From: a virus
Virus record (IMG/VR): IMGVR_UViG_3300042463_000293
Coordinates: 1-52,749 of that record
Length of the DNA stretch: 52,749 nucleotides
Strand: one strand, 5' to 3'
Made by a program: the position numbers and the translations under genes. The notes under the pieces are model-generated. The model was not told the origin of the DNA, did not search any database, and saw nothing but the letters and a program-made list of their open reading frames with translations. This document shows, piece by piece, positions 1 to 10,300 of this stretch. Positions within the stretch are counted from its first letter, which is position 1. Every line of letters starts with the position of its first letter.

Positions 1-1217
1 TTATATTGTTCACCTCTACTAATAATAGGAGATCTAAACATACCTTGATTACCCATTTGTTGCATGTACTGTTGCATCATATACTGTTGCATCATTTGTT
101 GCTGTTTTTGAGCATCAGTAGTATTTTGATTAATTAATTCATTATACTTTTTTTTATAATCTTCAGTATCTGTAGGAGTTGCAGTTTTATCTGCTAGTTC
201 TTTATCTGCTAATGTTTTGTTAGCAGCAAGTTCCTCAGGTGTATATAAAACTCCTGTGGTAGGATTATAAAGATTAGGTTTAACTTCTCCTTTATCTTGA
301 TATTTATTTAAAGTTCCGCCACGTTTAGCATATCTTTGATAATCTAAATCAGAATCTTGATATTGTTCATCTGCTGATTCATTATCACCTCCTCCTATAA
401 ATTTATATAGACCTTGACCTGTATTACCTCCATATTGTTCTAATGCTGCAACATCATTTTGAGTATACATATTATCAGAAAATATATGTCTTGTAGCAGC
501 ACCTTGTTTACTCCAATGATCTAACGGGCTTTCGGTATCTATTTGTTCTTGCTGTATACCACCATCTTGTGCATATGCACCAACTTGTGGATTACCGTAT
601 ATAGCATTATATTGTTCTTCAGCTGCTTGTTTTTGTTGTGCTGAAGTAACTGATTCACCTATACCTTTAAAGAAATTACTTACATGTTCTTCTCTACCAC
701 CAAGTACATCATCTGCTCCTGGAGAAGGTGTGTTTCCACCTTGTTGTCTTTTAGCAAGTTTAGTATATTGATTAATAAAACTTCTTTTACTTGGTTTAGA
801 ACCACCTTGTCTCATAATGATTTCTTCATCTGCATTATCATCTTGAGTAGTTTCTTCTGTATCAGTATTATACATTGCATATAATTGAGCTTTTCTTGCT
901 TCTTCTTCTGCTGCATTTTGTGCTTCAATTGTTGCTTGTTCTTCTTCAGCCTGTGCTTGTGCTTCTTCTGCACTAAGTTGTTCTTGTTCAGCAGATTGAG
1001 CAGAATTATTTTGTTCAAGATAATCACCTACTTCAGTAATGTAACTATCAGCAGTCTGAGGATCTATACCAACTTGTGTTAATTCTTGTAAAATAGTATC
1101 AGCATCACCGTCATAATCTTCTGCAGACATTCTATCAGCAATATGTTTATATATTTGTTCTTGAGTAGGTGCATTTGACTGACCTCCTTTTTTATATATT
1201 CTTACTCTCTTTTTCAT
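1..1217 (-). CDS. GG-motif virion/cargo protein, C-terminus cut by window edge
   Basis: An open frame starts at the ATG at 1217 and runs without a stop to the window edge, giving at least 405 residues. It begins MKKRVRIYKKGGQSN and is rich in Gln, Glu and Ala (residues about 75-115 look like an acidic coiled coil), with a Met/Gln-rich stretch near the visible end (QQMMQQYMMQQYMQQM). At least five xxGG motifs are visible: KKGG near residue 10, then RQGG, QQGG, QDGG and KRGG. The same motif recurs in the preceding 901-aa protein and in the small basic genes at 20.4-23.2 kb. In crAss-like phages the genes after the large tail protein encode proteins carried in the virion and ejected, so a cargo role is inferred from position. 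I recognise no enzymatic domain. The leader is A/T-rich without a Shine-Dalgarno site. Confidence 0.75.
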   Translation of the reverse strand, partial: MKKRVRIYKKGGQSNAPTQEQIYKHIADRMSAEDYDGDADTILQELTQVGIDPQTADSYITEVGDYLEQNNSAQSAEQEQLSAEEAQAQAEEEQATIEAQNAAEEEARKAQLYAMYNTDTEETTQDDNADEEIIMRQGGSKPSKRSFINQYTKLAKRQQGGNTPSPGADDVLGGREEHVSNFFKGIGESVTSAQQKQAAEEQYNAIYGNPQVGAYAQDGGIQQEQIDTESPLDHWSKQGAATRHIFSDNMYTQNDVAALEQYGGNTGQGLYKFIGGGDNESADEQYQDSDLDYQRYAKRGGTLNKYQDKGEVKPNLYNPTTGVLYTPEELAANKTLADKELADKTATPTDTEDYKKKYNELINQNTTDAQKQQQMMQQYMMQQYMQQMGNQGMFRSPIISRGEQY

Positions 1218-1277
1218 ATAACATGTAATATATATTAAATATAATAATTTTTGGTTTACTGAATAAACATTAAAAGT

Positions 1278-3983
1278 TTATTTAATTCTTTCTATAGTAT
1301 ATCCTGCTGCTTCTAAGGCTTTAATTTCATCATCATCTAGTTCATCTTCCCAAGATTCAACATCACCACCTTTTTGAAACATCTGTGCTATAGGTGCCTT
1401 TGTACCACGTTGTTTAGCTTGATACTCTAATGTTTTTCTTGTAAACTCATCAGCATCTCTTTTTTTTCTAGCTGCTTCTCTTTGTTGTTGAGTGTAGTTC
1501 TCAGGTAAGTTTAAATTCTCATCACCAGCTAATGTACCGTATCTTGGACCTTGTGGTTTCTTAGGTATTGTTTGAAAATTAGTAGGTTGTAACTCAGTAT
1601 TTGGTGTTACAAATTGTTGTATGATTCTTGGAACTAAAGTACCTACTATATTGTTTTCTTGTACAGCAGGAGCAGGTTTATTTATAACAACATTTTTGGG
1701 AGGTATATGCTTTACAGGTTTTTTATCTATTGGTTGTAATGATTGTATATAGTTTACTGGTTCTACAGGTTTTTTATAACCTTTTGCAATATCCCCTTTA
1801 ATTTGATTACCAGGGAGTTTTACCATATTATGTTTTACTTTTGAATTTTTTTTTATTTTATTAATTTGATCCTGATAATTCATAATTAATTTTGCATTAT
1901 TAAAATATACATCATCTGGTAAATTACCAATTGCATTTTTTTTAGATAAATCTATTACATTTTTATCAATATTATATATTTTTAAACTGTCATCATATGC
2001 AGTTTTTCTATAAGCATACTTTTTAGGATCTGATATTAATAATGGTTTTACTGTTTTACCATTCTGTGCTTTAACTAGTGTTCCACCTTCTTTAAAATTT
2101 TCAGTAAGACCTACTGGTTTTAATCTTTTAGTAATTTTAGCTTTTTCTTGTTGTTGATACTCTAATGCTCTTTTATCATATTCTGCTGATTGCCTTTTTC
2201 TTATTTCTTTTTCAACATCTTGTTGAGTATATCCTTCTGGCATTTCTATATTTTCACCATGATAACCAGTAGGATTCCAATCTCTATAATGTTTAAGTTT
2301 TACATATGGTACAGCAGGTATTATTTCTTGTTTGGGTTGCACAGATTGTGCATATTGTATACGTTTTAATGGAGTTATATCATTGCCTGTAGATTTATTT
2401 AAAGCATTTTGAAAAGCTTCTTCAGAATCAGTATATTTTAATAAAGCTTGTTTTTTAACTTCAACTGGATCATATTTATATAATTCAATTTTATCAAATG
2501 TTTCCTCAGTACCATCTCGTCCTGGACGGTAGCCATAATAAGTATTTCTTGAAGAAGGTTTTATTCTAGAATCATAATATGCAGGTGTAAACTCTTTATT
2601 TACAAAAGCATTTGTGATATCTCTTTGATAAAAATTATTTGGTGATACAACAGTATAATAATCCTGAATTTCTCTAGGTTGTAATTTTTCTTTTAATATC
2701 TTTTCAAATGCTATCCTATTTTTTTCTGTTGGTGGAGATTTTTTATCATTTAAACGGTCTTGTATTTCTTTTCTATTTTTATTATGAACTGTGTCATATT
2801 CAAGCCAATTATTTCTTGCTGTTTCTAATTGTTTTAAATAATCATCTACATTAGTATCAGTATTTTCTAATTTATAATTAGGCATACTTGTAATGCCTTT
2901 TTCTAAAGCTAAAGAGTTTTCATATAGTTTTAAATAATCTTCTAAAGAAATATCAGGATCTTGTTTTTCTTCACCTTTTTGTGCTTTAGCAAGTTCATGT
3001 TGTACATAACCACCCTTCTTAAATCCTTTCATCATTGGTGCCACTTCTTTATAGTGTTCCGCAAAATATTGAGCTTCTTCAGGAGTTCTGAAATTCATAT
3101 CTTCATTACTTGGAGGAGGGTTTTCATTATATTCTAATTCATTACCACCTTTATCTTGTAACAATGGTACTGCTTGATTTCCCATGGAAGCCATAAAATG
3201 TGTACCTAAATTTCCATTCCCAAAATCATAAGTTTTAGGATTAGGAGAAATCATTCTTTGAGCTGATGAATTTCCAAATGCAGCATCTGTAGCCATTCTA
3301 GCTTTCATCATTGCATTCATAGCATCTACATTAGTAGATATTTCTTCTGCTCTTGGACCTGCAGTATTTTGTGGACCACCTACTTGTGCTTCTGGTAATT
3401 CTTCTATTTCATATCCTGCATCTCTATATGCTTGTATCTCTTCATCAGTAAGATCTTGGTCTTCATAATCAGCTTCTCCACCATCTTCTTCAGTAGGTAA
3501 ATTAAAACCATAATTTAATTCATAGTGACTTAATGGATTAGGATTAAGATTAATAGTACCAAGTTTAGAACCTCCTGTTTTAAACTCAGCATTAGGATCA
3601 AATATCTTACTCTTTTTATTTTGGAATAACTTATTCTTAGCAAAGAGTTTATTAGTAGCAGACATACTCTTAGAATACTTTTTGCTTTGAAGAGTACCAC
3701 CCTTTTTTGCCATAGGTGTTTCATCTACATAAGATGCACCAGGAAAGTTATAATCTTGATTAGGCTGCATCATTGATCCAGGACCTACATTAGGTTGAGC
3801 CCATACAGGATAAGGTACACCTTGCATAGTAATATCATTACCAGGGATTCTTACTGGTTGACCTTGATTAGCAGGATTCCAATAACCCATAGGATCAACA
3901 GTTATATCTCTTGGCTTTGCTGGTGCTTTTGCTTTATCTAATTCTGATACAGCTTTAGATAATACTTTTTTATTAAATCCCAT
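1278..3983 (-). CDS. 901-aa GG-motif protein, candidate virion cargo protein
   Basis: This is a large charged, low-complexity protein with no enzyme motif that I recognise. It carries about eight xxGG motifs, among them AKKGGT, KTGGSK, DKGGNE, KKGGYV, KEGGTL and QKGGDV. Two internal duplications are visible. A segment of the form GENxxxPExYTQQ followed by an Arg/Lys/Glu helix and a TLEYQ or ALEYQ end occurs near residues 577-610 and 822-860, each followed by a KEGG or QKGG motif. An acidic module ending in DEIxAxxxAGYxIE occurs near residues 168-200 and again at the C-terminus (868-901). The start codon overlaps the stop of the 1762-aa tail gene (TAATG), so the two are probably translationally coupled. 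Position after the large tail protein suggests an internal virion protein delivered with the DNA; that is inference. Confidence 0.8.
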   Translation of the reverse strand: MGFNKKVLSKAVSELDKAKAPAKPRDITVDPMGYWNPANQGQPVRIPGNDITMQGVPYPVWAQPNVGPGSMMQPNQDYNFPGASYVDETPMAKKGGTLQSKKYSKSMSATNKLFAKNKLFQNKKSKIFDPNAEFKTGGSKLGTINLNPNPLSHYELNYGFNLPTEEDGGEADYEDQDLTDEEIQAYRDAGYEIEELPEAQVGGPQNTAGPRAEEISTNVDAMNAMMKARMATDAAFGNSSAQRMISPNPKTYDFGNGNLGTHFMASMGNQAVPLLQDKGGNELEYNENPPPSNEDMNFRTPEEAQYFAEHYKEVAPMMKGFKKGGYVQHELAKAQKGEEKQDPDISLEDYLKLYENSLALEKGITSMPNYKLENTDTNVDDYLKQLETARNNWLEYDTVHNKNRKEIQDRLNDKKSPPTEKNRIAFEKILKEKLQPREIQDYYTVVSPNNFYQRDITNAFVNKEFTPAYYDSRIKPSSRNTYYGYRPGRDGTEETFDKIELYKYDPVEVKKQALLKYTDSEEAFQNALNKSTGNDITPLKRIQYAQSVQPKQEIIPAVPYVKLKHYRDWNPTGYHGENIEMPEGYTQQDVEKEIRKRQSAEYDKRALEYQQQEKAKITKRLKPVGLTENFKEGGTLVKAQNGKTVKPLLISDPKKYAYRKTAYDDSLKIYNIDKNVIDLSKKNAIGNLPDDVYFNNAKLIMNYQDQINKIKKNSKVKHNMVKLPGNQIKGDIAKGYKKPVEPVNYIQSLQPIDKKPVKHIPPKNVVINKPAPAVQENNIVGTLVPRIIQQFVTPNTELQPTNFQTIPKKPQGPRYGTLAGDENLNLPENYTQQQREAARKKRDADEFTRKTLEYQAKQRGTKAPIAQMFQKGGDVESWEDELDDDEIKALEAAGYTIERIK

Positions 3984-6900
3984 TATCTTAGTGATATTTG
4001 ATTTTTACTATTACTCAATTTAATAATCATATTAACATCTTTTGAATCAGTTCTGCTTAAATATAAAAAATTTAAATAATTTCTGAATTTTTTTCTTTGT
4101 AGCTCTGTTTTATTATAATTCAAATTTGTTGGAGTTAATGTTTTTATATATCCATTAGACTGTGTTACCCATATTGATTCTTGATCATAACTTCCTGCTA
4201 ATACTGTAGTACCAGGAACTAATGGTCCTGTTGGAGGATAATTAGATCCAACTGGAAACTCACCTCTATTTCTTGTTATATCCCAGAATTGATTAAATCT
4301 ATATTTATTTTCTTCTTTAGAGAATAATATATCTATAGATGTAGGATTAATAATTGGATATGTATTAGCTAGAGTAATATTATTCTTAGGAAAAATATTA
4401 AGATTTAAGTATCCTGATACTTGTTCTGAATTAAATATTACTGCTTTATCAAAATTATAATCTAACACATGGAATTGATCTACACAGTTATTAGAATGAT
4501 TCTTATAGCATTCAAGTATATACTCTATAGATTTTAGAGTGGTAACTGTTTGTCCCGTAATAAGGGGTATTTCAACTTCAAATGGATGTTGAACACCATA
4601 GAAATTACAGTAACTGTTACATACTGCATTATGTTTCCATACCTTACCTCCTTTAGTTGTTGCAAAATATTGTCTTGCTGGTAATACAAAATCTGGATGC
4701 CAGTCATGGAAAGATATCCAATGTTGATTTTTAGGGTCAAAACTTGTGGTCCATGAAGCATTTTCAAATATAAGTGGATTACCTAATTCTACTTTTGCTG
4801 AACCATTTACTAAGAAATAATCACCATAAGAAACATATACTACTTTACCTATATATTCAGGTCTTAGTTTATAATCTTTTTTACAGAAATATATAACACC
4901 GTTATAATTATCATATACTGCTTGAGTACCAATACCTGCTACAGGATTATCTGTATGTGGATATTCTGGAAAATCTTCAGTAAGTTTATATGGTAAGAAT
5001 AAACTAAACCACCATTTCATACCTGCTTGAGATATTTCTGTTAAATTTTGAGTAAATGAAAATACTCTTCCTTGATTTTGAGACATATAATACATGCCAG
5101 CAGGAGTTCCAATAACACCAAATTTATTTTGAGAAGAACCATACTCATACTGTACATCTGATATAGTAACATTCTGAGGAGGGTTAGCAAATAAACCACC
5201 ATCACCTATAGTAAGTTTGGTACCCAACTCAGTTGTAAGAGTATCTACACCTTGATACATTAATGGACTAGCATTTTGGAATGTAATAAACATACCAGTC
5301 TTAGCATAAGGTTTTATACTAGTAATTCTATTTTTAAATTCTTTATAGTTATTTACTAAATATACAAACCATGAATCTTTTGATGATTCATTTTGTTGTG
5401 GTAATGAATATACTACTCTATCAGGATAGTAAGTATAACATAACTGAGATACATTAGGATCATAATATCTTGATTGAAGATTACCTTGTGAAAAATATTG
5501 TGTAAATACTTTAGATATACTTAATGAATAGTCATATGCATAATAGTTACCCAGTGTTATTGTATTAGGGTCCATATTAAACATTTCTGGTAAATTGGTA
5601 TATGTATTTACATCATAATTTTTTTGCCAAGTTTCTAAACCAGGTTGTCTAAAATCTACTATTACATCTGACTCAACAAAGAAATCTCTTACTGAAGAAT
5701 TAGCTAAATAAAAATATGAATCTTTAGCACCAAAGATTCCAGGATATTTATCTGGAGAACCTGTTGGTTGATCTTGATTATAATCATATTTACGTAAGTC
5801 ACCTACATAGTAATCTAAATTATAAAAACCTGTTGGTAAAAGTCCTGTTCCAGGAGGTGGATCAAGTAAATCTGCAATTGAACCTGGTGTAAGATCACCT
5901 ACATCATATTCTGCACTATTAGCCCAGAACCTTGGTTCAGCAATCATATGTTTTAAAATATAATTATATTCATAACCATCAGGTTGACCATATAACCAAT
6001 CATAGAAAAAGAACATGTTATTCTTTTCAGTATATCTATTTACATAAACATCTCCTCCAAATAATACTGGGGTTTGAGTTATTACTTCTAAAGTAACTAA
6101 TTTAGCTGCAGTACCATAAGGAGTACTAATAGTACACCAGAAACTACTAAATACTACTGGTATGTTTTGATTATTATAATTTAATTTTTGTTCTGCTGGT
6201 GTAATAGGTATTTGTTTAAGAGAATCAAGTTGACCATATTGATTTTTTAATCTAACTTTTATACCAACATAATGACTTGCAATATTAAGATTAAATTCAT
6301 TAGTTTTACCTGATGTCATATTAACTGGTAAACCTATACCTGCTTGTATAGCAGTACCTAATGTTACAAGTGAAGTATCAGCTAATCCTGTAGGAGAAGA
6401 AGGATCTGTAATAAAATCAGGTCCAAAATTTTGATTTAAGTTATTAGTAGTTCTTAAAGTAACAGTTGTCTGTCTTTGAAGATTATTAATTATATAACTA
6501 ATCCCACTAAAAGGTTTAATACTTTGAATATTATTTTTTAAATATAAACTATCCTCAATATTAAATCTTTGTCTATTACCTGCAATTGGTGCAGCAAAAC
6601 TACTATAATAACCTTCTGCAATAGCTTGTAATGCATATTGTCTATATGGTATTAATGCATATATTAATCTAATTGTTGTATTTGCTCCTTCTGAAAAATA
6701 GAAAAATGATTGTTGAATAAAATTAGCAATACCAAAAGGACCTGCGTATTTATATTTAGGTATATCTTTTGTATAACTTTTACCATTAATACTAATTGCT
6801 CCAGCAGCAGCAGCAACTCCAGCAGCAGCTTGATATGGGATATTAAAAAGTTGATAAATTGGATCACCAATTGGATTAACTGAATCAAGTAAAAATCCAC

Positions 6901-9271
6901 CTGATGTCAAATAAGCTGAAACTGTAGCATCATAAGCACTTTTTATTGGTTGAAAAATACCTCCAGCTGTACGTGATACAGCTCCAACAATATCTCCAGC
7001 ACCAGTACCTGGAGTACTTGTATTTTCATTAATTGTCCATTTACCTCCTTGTTGTAATGCAACTTCAATAACACCGGCTAATATCCCTGCAGCTACTGCT
7101 ATATCAGCTAACAGTTTAAATTTTGGATGATTATTGGGTTCTTGAAAATACTGTATTGAAGTACCTCTTAAACTACCATATATTTTTAATTCAGTAACAG
7201 ATAAATAAGGATTTCTAAAATTAGTATCTGGTGAATGAAAAGTCATTAAATTAGTTGGTATTATTTGATCTACAATTTGATCATTGCTATTTGTCAATCT
7301 AATATATGGATCATTAACACCTGAAACATTTCCACCTAATAAACTTGAAAGTGGTGTAATAGTATTAAAAGGATAATTAGGATATAAACCAATTCTGTTT
7401 CCAGCACTGTTACCTTTAATGTCATAGGTGCGCATGTTATTTACCATACCTTTAGCAATAATGCTTCTATTACCTTCTCTAGATCCTCTTAGTATTTCAT
7501 AACCTACTATTCCTGGTATATCATTACCATCATTATCTTTTGGTAAAAATATATTAGTAAAGTTTACACCCATTAATCTAATACCATTACCACCTTGAGA
7601 ATAATGATTAGTTAAAAGTGAACCTTGAGTAATGTTATCAGGAAATTTATGATGTCTTATTGGTTTGGCACATAAATCAAATTGAGGATCAGTTGTACCT
7701 GACCAACATTGTGATGATGCATTCCATATATCATCTCTATTATCTGGATATTTTTCTGTTGATTCCCAGTATCCCATTCTACCTTGAGCTTTAATTATGC
7801 CTCCATCAGGTAATGTTGTTACAGGAGGCAAGCCACCTAAAGTTGCTGTATTATATACTTCAAATACTCTATCAGTTGTATCTAAAACATCTATACCTGT
7901 TGCAGGATCTGTTTCAAAGGTTGCTCCGTATTGTGTTGGAGCACGTCCAGGAATATGATATGAAGAAGATTTATCTCCAGTACTATACACCCATCTGATA
8001 AAGAAAGCATATACTTCATCTCTTAAGTAACTTGTATTACTTCCTCCTTTTACATAATAATCTGCTGGATACTCTACTGATACCCATTGTGATCTTATTT
8101 GATTAGCTAAAGGTTGATAGTTAAAATCAAATTTAGATCTTGGTGCAATTCTTAATAAGTATGTATTAACCTCAGTAATTTGATCTGATGTTTCATACAC
8201 CGGAGTTCTTAAAGGAAGAAATTCAATTGGAATAGTTATTAAATCATCTTTAATCTGATCTAAATGTACTACAGAAGTATTTGTAGAATATAAACCTATT
8301 CTTTTTGCTACTGCTCCTTGATTAATTATTTGTACTACTACTAATTCAAATTCATCAAAATGTGTTGAGTCAGCTGTAATTAATATATCAATAGATCCTT
8401 GTACATCATTAACATTCCAAATTGGTTGAGTATTACTTGGTGAAAAATAATCTGTAACTCTTTGACCTTTAATAGTATACGCAAGAGTTGCAAAGTATGA
8501 TCCATTTCTTAATACACCTCCACCAACACCTGGTTCAACTTGAATAGTTGGAGTATTCATTAATCTTGCAAGTCTTAAGGCTTCACAATTTAATGTTGTT
8601 AAATCTTTACATATAATACATCCTACAGGAATATAACCACCTGGAGCTGGAACTACTATACCGTTTTCATCTTTACATTCTTGATCCCATTGAACTCCTG
8701 GCCATTGAATATTTACACCTGATCCATTTGCATATGTATTATTACCAATCCATATATAATCAGAAGATGGCCATAAAGCATCATCCCCAACATTTAAATA
8801 TCTATCAGGATTATTACCATCAGCAAAATATACAGACCATGAGCAATCTTCTTTTTCTCTTGATGCACCAGTAATTAAAAATTGTTTATCAAAATTTAAA
8901 CATGTATCCTGTACAATAATTCTATATCTACAGGTATCTTCTTCAAATAATCCTATTTCATGTCCAGTAGCTGCACCAACTCCTGATGATGGATGTGCTA
9001 CAGTAAAAAGAATCCATTTATCACTATATAAATGTATTGCACCTATAATATATTTTTTACCACCTAAAGTTGCTCCTGCTTCTGCACAAAATACATTTGA
9101 TGTTTCATTTGATAATGTACCAACATTACCTTCTAATGTATTGTTAACTGCATTACGCGCATGAGTCCACATGCCCTCACTTACAAATGTAGGATCTGAA
9201 TCTTTATTTAATCCCTTTATAAAGGTATTTGTTTTATTTTGACCTGTATCTTGTATATTTTTCTTTGCCAT
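3983..9271 (-). CDS. Very large tail protein (crAss-like muzzle-type)
   Basis: At 1762 residues this is the largest gene in the window. It starts MAKKNIQDTGQNKTNTFIKGLNKDSDPTFVSEG. That opening (FxKGxNxDxDPxFVxEGxWxHARNA) is typical of the large tail protein encoded beside the connector genes in crAss-like and other Bacteroidetes podoviruses. The body is mostly beta-type, rich in Tyr, Asn, Thr and Gly, with one hydrophobic Ala/Gly/Ile-rich stretch around residues 740-860 and no catalytic motif that I can identify. Its place next to the connector proteins, and its size, fit the protein that forms the distal nozzle or 'muzzle' of the crAss tail. No signal peptide is seen, as expected for a virion protein. 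The leader between 9272 and 9283 is only 12 nt, so it is co-transcribed with the connector genes. Confidence 0.7.
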   Translation of the reverse strand: MAKKNIQDTGQNKTNTFIKGLNKDSDPTFVSEGMWTHARNAVNNTLEGNVGTLSNETSNVFCAEAGATLGGKKYIIGAIHLYSDKWILFTVAHPSSGVGAATGHEIGLFEEDTCRYRIIVQDTCLNFDKQFLITGASREKEDCSWSVYFADGNNPDRYLNVGDDALWPSSDYIWIGNNTYANGSGVNIQWPGVQWDQECKDENGIVVPAPGGYIPVGCIICKDLTTLNCEALRLARLMNTPTIQVEPGVGGGVLRNGSYFATLAYTIKGQRVTDYFSPSNTQPIWNVNDVQGSIDILITADSTHFDEFELVVVQIINQGAVAKRIGLYSTNTSVVHLDQIKDDLITIPIEFLPLRTPVYETSDQITEVNTYLLRIAPRSKFDFNYQPLANQIRSQWVSVEYPADYYVKGGSNTSYLRDEVYAFFIRWVYSTGDKSSSYHIPGRAPTQYGATFETDPATGIDVLDTTDRVFEVYNTATLGGLPPVTTLPDGGIIKAQGRMGYWESTEKYPDNRDDIWNASSQCWSGTTDPQFDLCAKPIRHHKFPDNITQGSLLTNHYSQGGNGIRLMGVNFTNIFLPKDNDGNDIPGIVGYEILRGSREGNRSIIAKGMVNNMRTYDIKGNSAGNRIGLYPNYPFNTITPLSSLLGGNVSGVNDPYIRLTNSNDQIVDQIIPTNLMTFHSPDTNFRNPYLSVTELKIYGSLRGTSIQYFQEPNNHPKFKLLADIAVAAGILAGVIEVALQQGGKWTINENTSTPGTGAGDIVGAVSRTAGGIFQPIKSAYDATVSAYLTSGGFLLDSVNPIGDPIYQLFNIPYQAAAGVAAAAGAISINGKSYTKDIPKYKYAGPFGIANFIQQSFFYFSEGANTTIRLIYALIPYRQYALQAIAEGYYSSFAAPIAGNRQRFNIEDSLYLKNNIQSIKPFSGISYIINNLQRQTTVTLRTTNNLNQNFGPDFITDPSSPTGLADTSLVTLGTAIQAGIGLPVNMTSGKTNEFNLNIASHYVGIKVRLKNQYGQLDSLKQIPITPAEQKLNYNNQNIPVVFSSFWCTISTPYGTAAKLVTLEVITQTPVLFGGDVYVNRYTEKNNMFFFYDWLYGQPDGYEYNYILKHMIAEPRFWANSAEYDVGDLTPGSIADLLDPPPGTGLLPTGFYNLDYYVGDLRKYDYNQDQPTGSPDKYPGIFGAKDSYFYLANSSVRDFFVESDVIVDFRQPGLETWQKNYDVNTYTNLPEMFNMDPNTITLGNYYAYDYSLSISKVFTQYFSQGNLQSRYYDPNVSQLCYTYYPDRVVYSLPQQNESSKDSWFVYLVNNYKEFKNRITSIKPYAKTGMFITFQNASPLMYQGVDTLTTELGTKLTIGDGGLFANPPQNVTISDVQYEYGSSQNKFGVIGTPAGMYYMSQNQGRVFSFTQNLTEISQAGMKWWFSLFLPYKLTEDFPEYPHTDNPVAGIGTQAVYDNYNGVIYFCKKDYKLRPEYIGKVVYVSYGDYFLVNGSAKVELGNPLIFENASWTTSFDPKNQHWISFHDWHPDFVLPARQYFATTKGGKVWKHNAVCNSYCNFYGVQHPFEVEIPLITGQTVTTLKSIEYILECYKNHSNNCVDQFHVLDYNFDKAVIFNSEQVSGYLNLNIFPKNNITLANTYPIINPTSIDILFSKEENKYRFNQFWDITRNRGEFPVGSNYPPTGPLVPGTTVLAGSYDQESIWVTQSNGYIKTLTPTNLNYNKTELQRKKFRNYLNFLYLSRTDSKDVNMIIKLSNSKNQISLR

Positions 9272-9283
9272 AACATAATAATA

Positions 9284-10300
9284 TTATAATATCCGCATAC
9301 TGTTATAGTTAAAACTTTTAAACATGTCATAGTATTTAGAATATTGTGCTCTTCTGTTAGCCATCCATAATCCTTTCATCTCTGCAAAGTTAGGTGTATT
9401 AACAATTGATAAAGCATAATTTCTTGCAGCTTTTAATCTTTGTTCTATGAGTTGTAATTTCTGTACTACATCTTCACCATTAAGATATAAGTTTTCAAAT
9501 ATTCTTTGCTTTACAGCATATTCATAATACTCATTAATCTCATCATGATCTGGAACTAATAAGTTACCATTATCATCTTCTAGTGTTCCTTGATAATTAA
9601 TATATACTTTACCACAATCAAATGTAGTATGTAAGAAACCATCTTTAATCCATGCTTCATTAGGTGCATTAAGATAAAGATTAGGGCAATCACATTCTAT
9701 TTCTCTTGAAGATCTAAACCTCAAAGGAATAAGTGATTCATATGTTCTTGTTTCTCCAGTAGGTAATACTTGAATTAATTCAAATGCTTCACCTTTACAA
9801 TTAGAAAATACTCTTGGTCTTACACAAGTATTACCAAATGGATTATTAGGATCATATTGTGGAACTAATATAGGAGTATTATTAAATGTACTATTTGCAC
9901 AAGCAACAGTATGATTACATGGATTAGCATTACAAGTGCTACAATTAACTGTAGGAGGGGCACATATATCTATTGTACTTGGTACTTCAGTATAAGGTAC
10001 TTCCATAGTAGTAGTACCTCCAGATTGATAACCTACATTTTGTCTAAATGATCCACATATTGACCCAAAGTTCATAGTGTAAAAATCATCAGGTAATTTT
10101 ATCTTATGATGTTCTACTTCTAATATAGCTTCTTTGGTCATATTGATTCTAAGACCTAAATCATATGTTACTCTTTTTGCAACTTTAATTAGTTGTTGAG
10201 GCTCAATTAAATTTTCAAGAGCATATGTATTTAAGTCAATAGTAACATCTTCCAGTAATTGGTCAAATGTACGGAATTTGAGAGTATAGTTAAAGTCCAT
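9284..10300 (-). CDS. Head-tail connector/tail ring protein
   Basis: This 338-aa protein starts MDFNYTLKFRTFDQLLEDV. It has an alpha/beta N-terminal region with a KLPDDFY segment, a central Cys-rich insert at about residues 112-135 (CAPPTVNCSTCNANPC), and a helical C-terminus with EYYEYAVKQRIFENLYLNGE and a long basic-acidic helix after it. A helical YxEYAxKxRIxENLYLNG region is common in the conserved connector gene of Bacteroidetes podoviruses. The gene overlaps the 223-aa gene by one base (TAATG) and is followed 12 nt later by the large tail gene, so it belongs to the tail module. The exact ring in the crAss tail cannot be assigned from sequence alone. Confidence 0.65.
   Translation of the reverse strand: MDFNYTLKFRTFDQLLEDVTIDLNTYALENLIEPQQLIKVAKRVTYDLGLRINMTKEAILEVEHHKIKLPDDFYTMNFGSICGSFRQNVGYQSGGTTTMEVPYTEVPSTIDICAPPTVNCSTCNANPCNHTVACANSTFNNTPILVPQYDPNNPFGNTCVRPRVFSNCKGEAFELIQVLPTGETRTYESLIPLRFRSSREIECDCPNLYLNAPNEAWIKDGFLHTTFDCGKVYINYQGTLEDDNGNLLVPDHDEINEYYEYAVKQRIFENLYLNGEDVVQKLQLIEQRLKAARNYALSIVNTPNFAEMKGLWMANRRAQYSKYYDMFKSFNYNSMRIL

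Noticed and set aside
684-1082. Overlapping frames on both strands inside the first gene
   Set aside because: They are low-complexity shadows (Phe/Ser/Cys- or Lys/Gln-rich) of the Gln/Glu-rich reading frame that runs from 1217 to the window edge.
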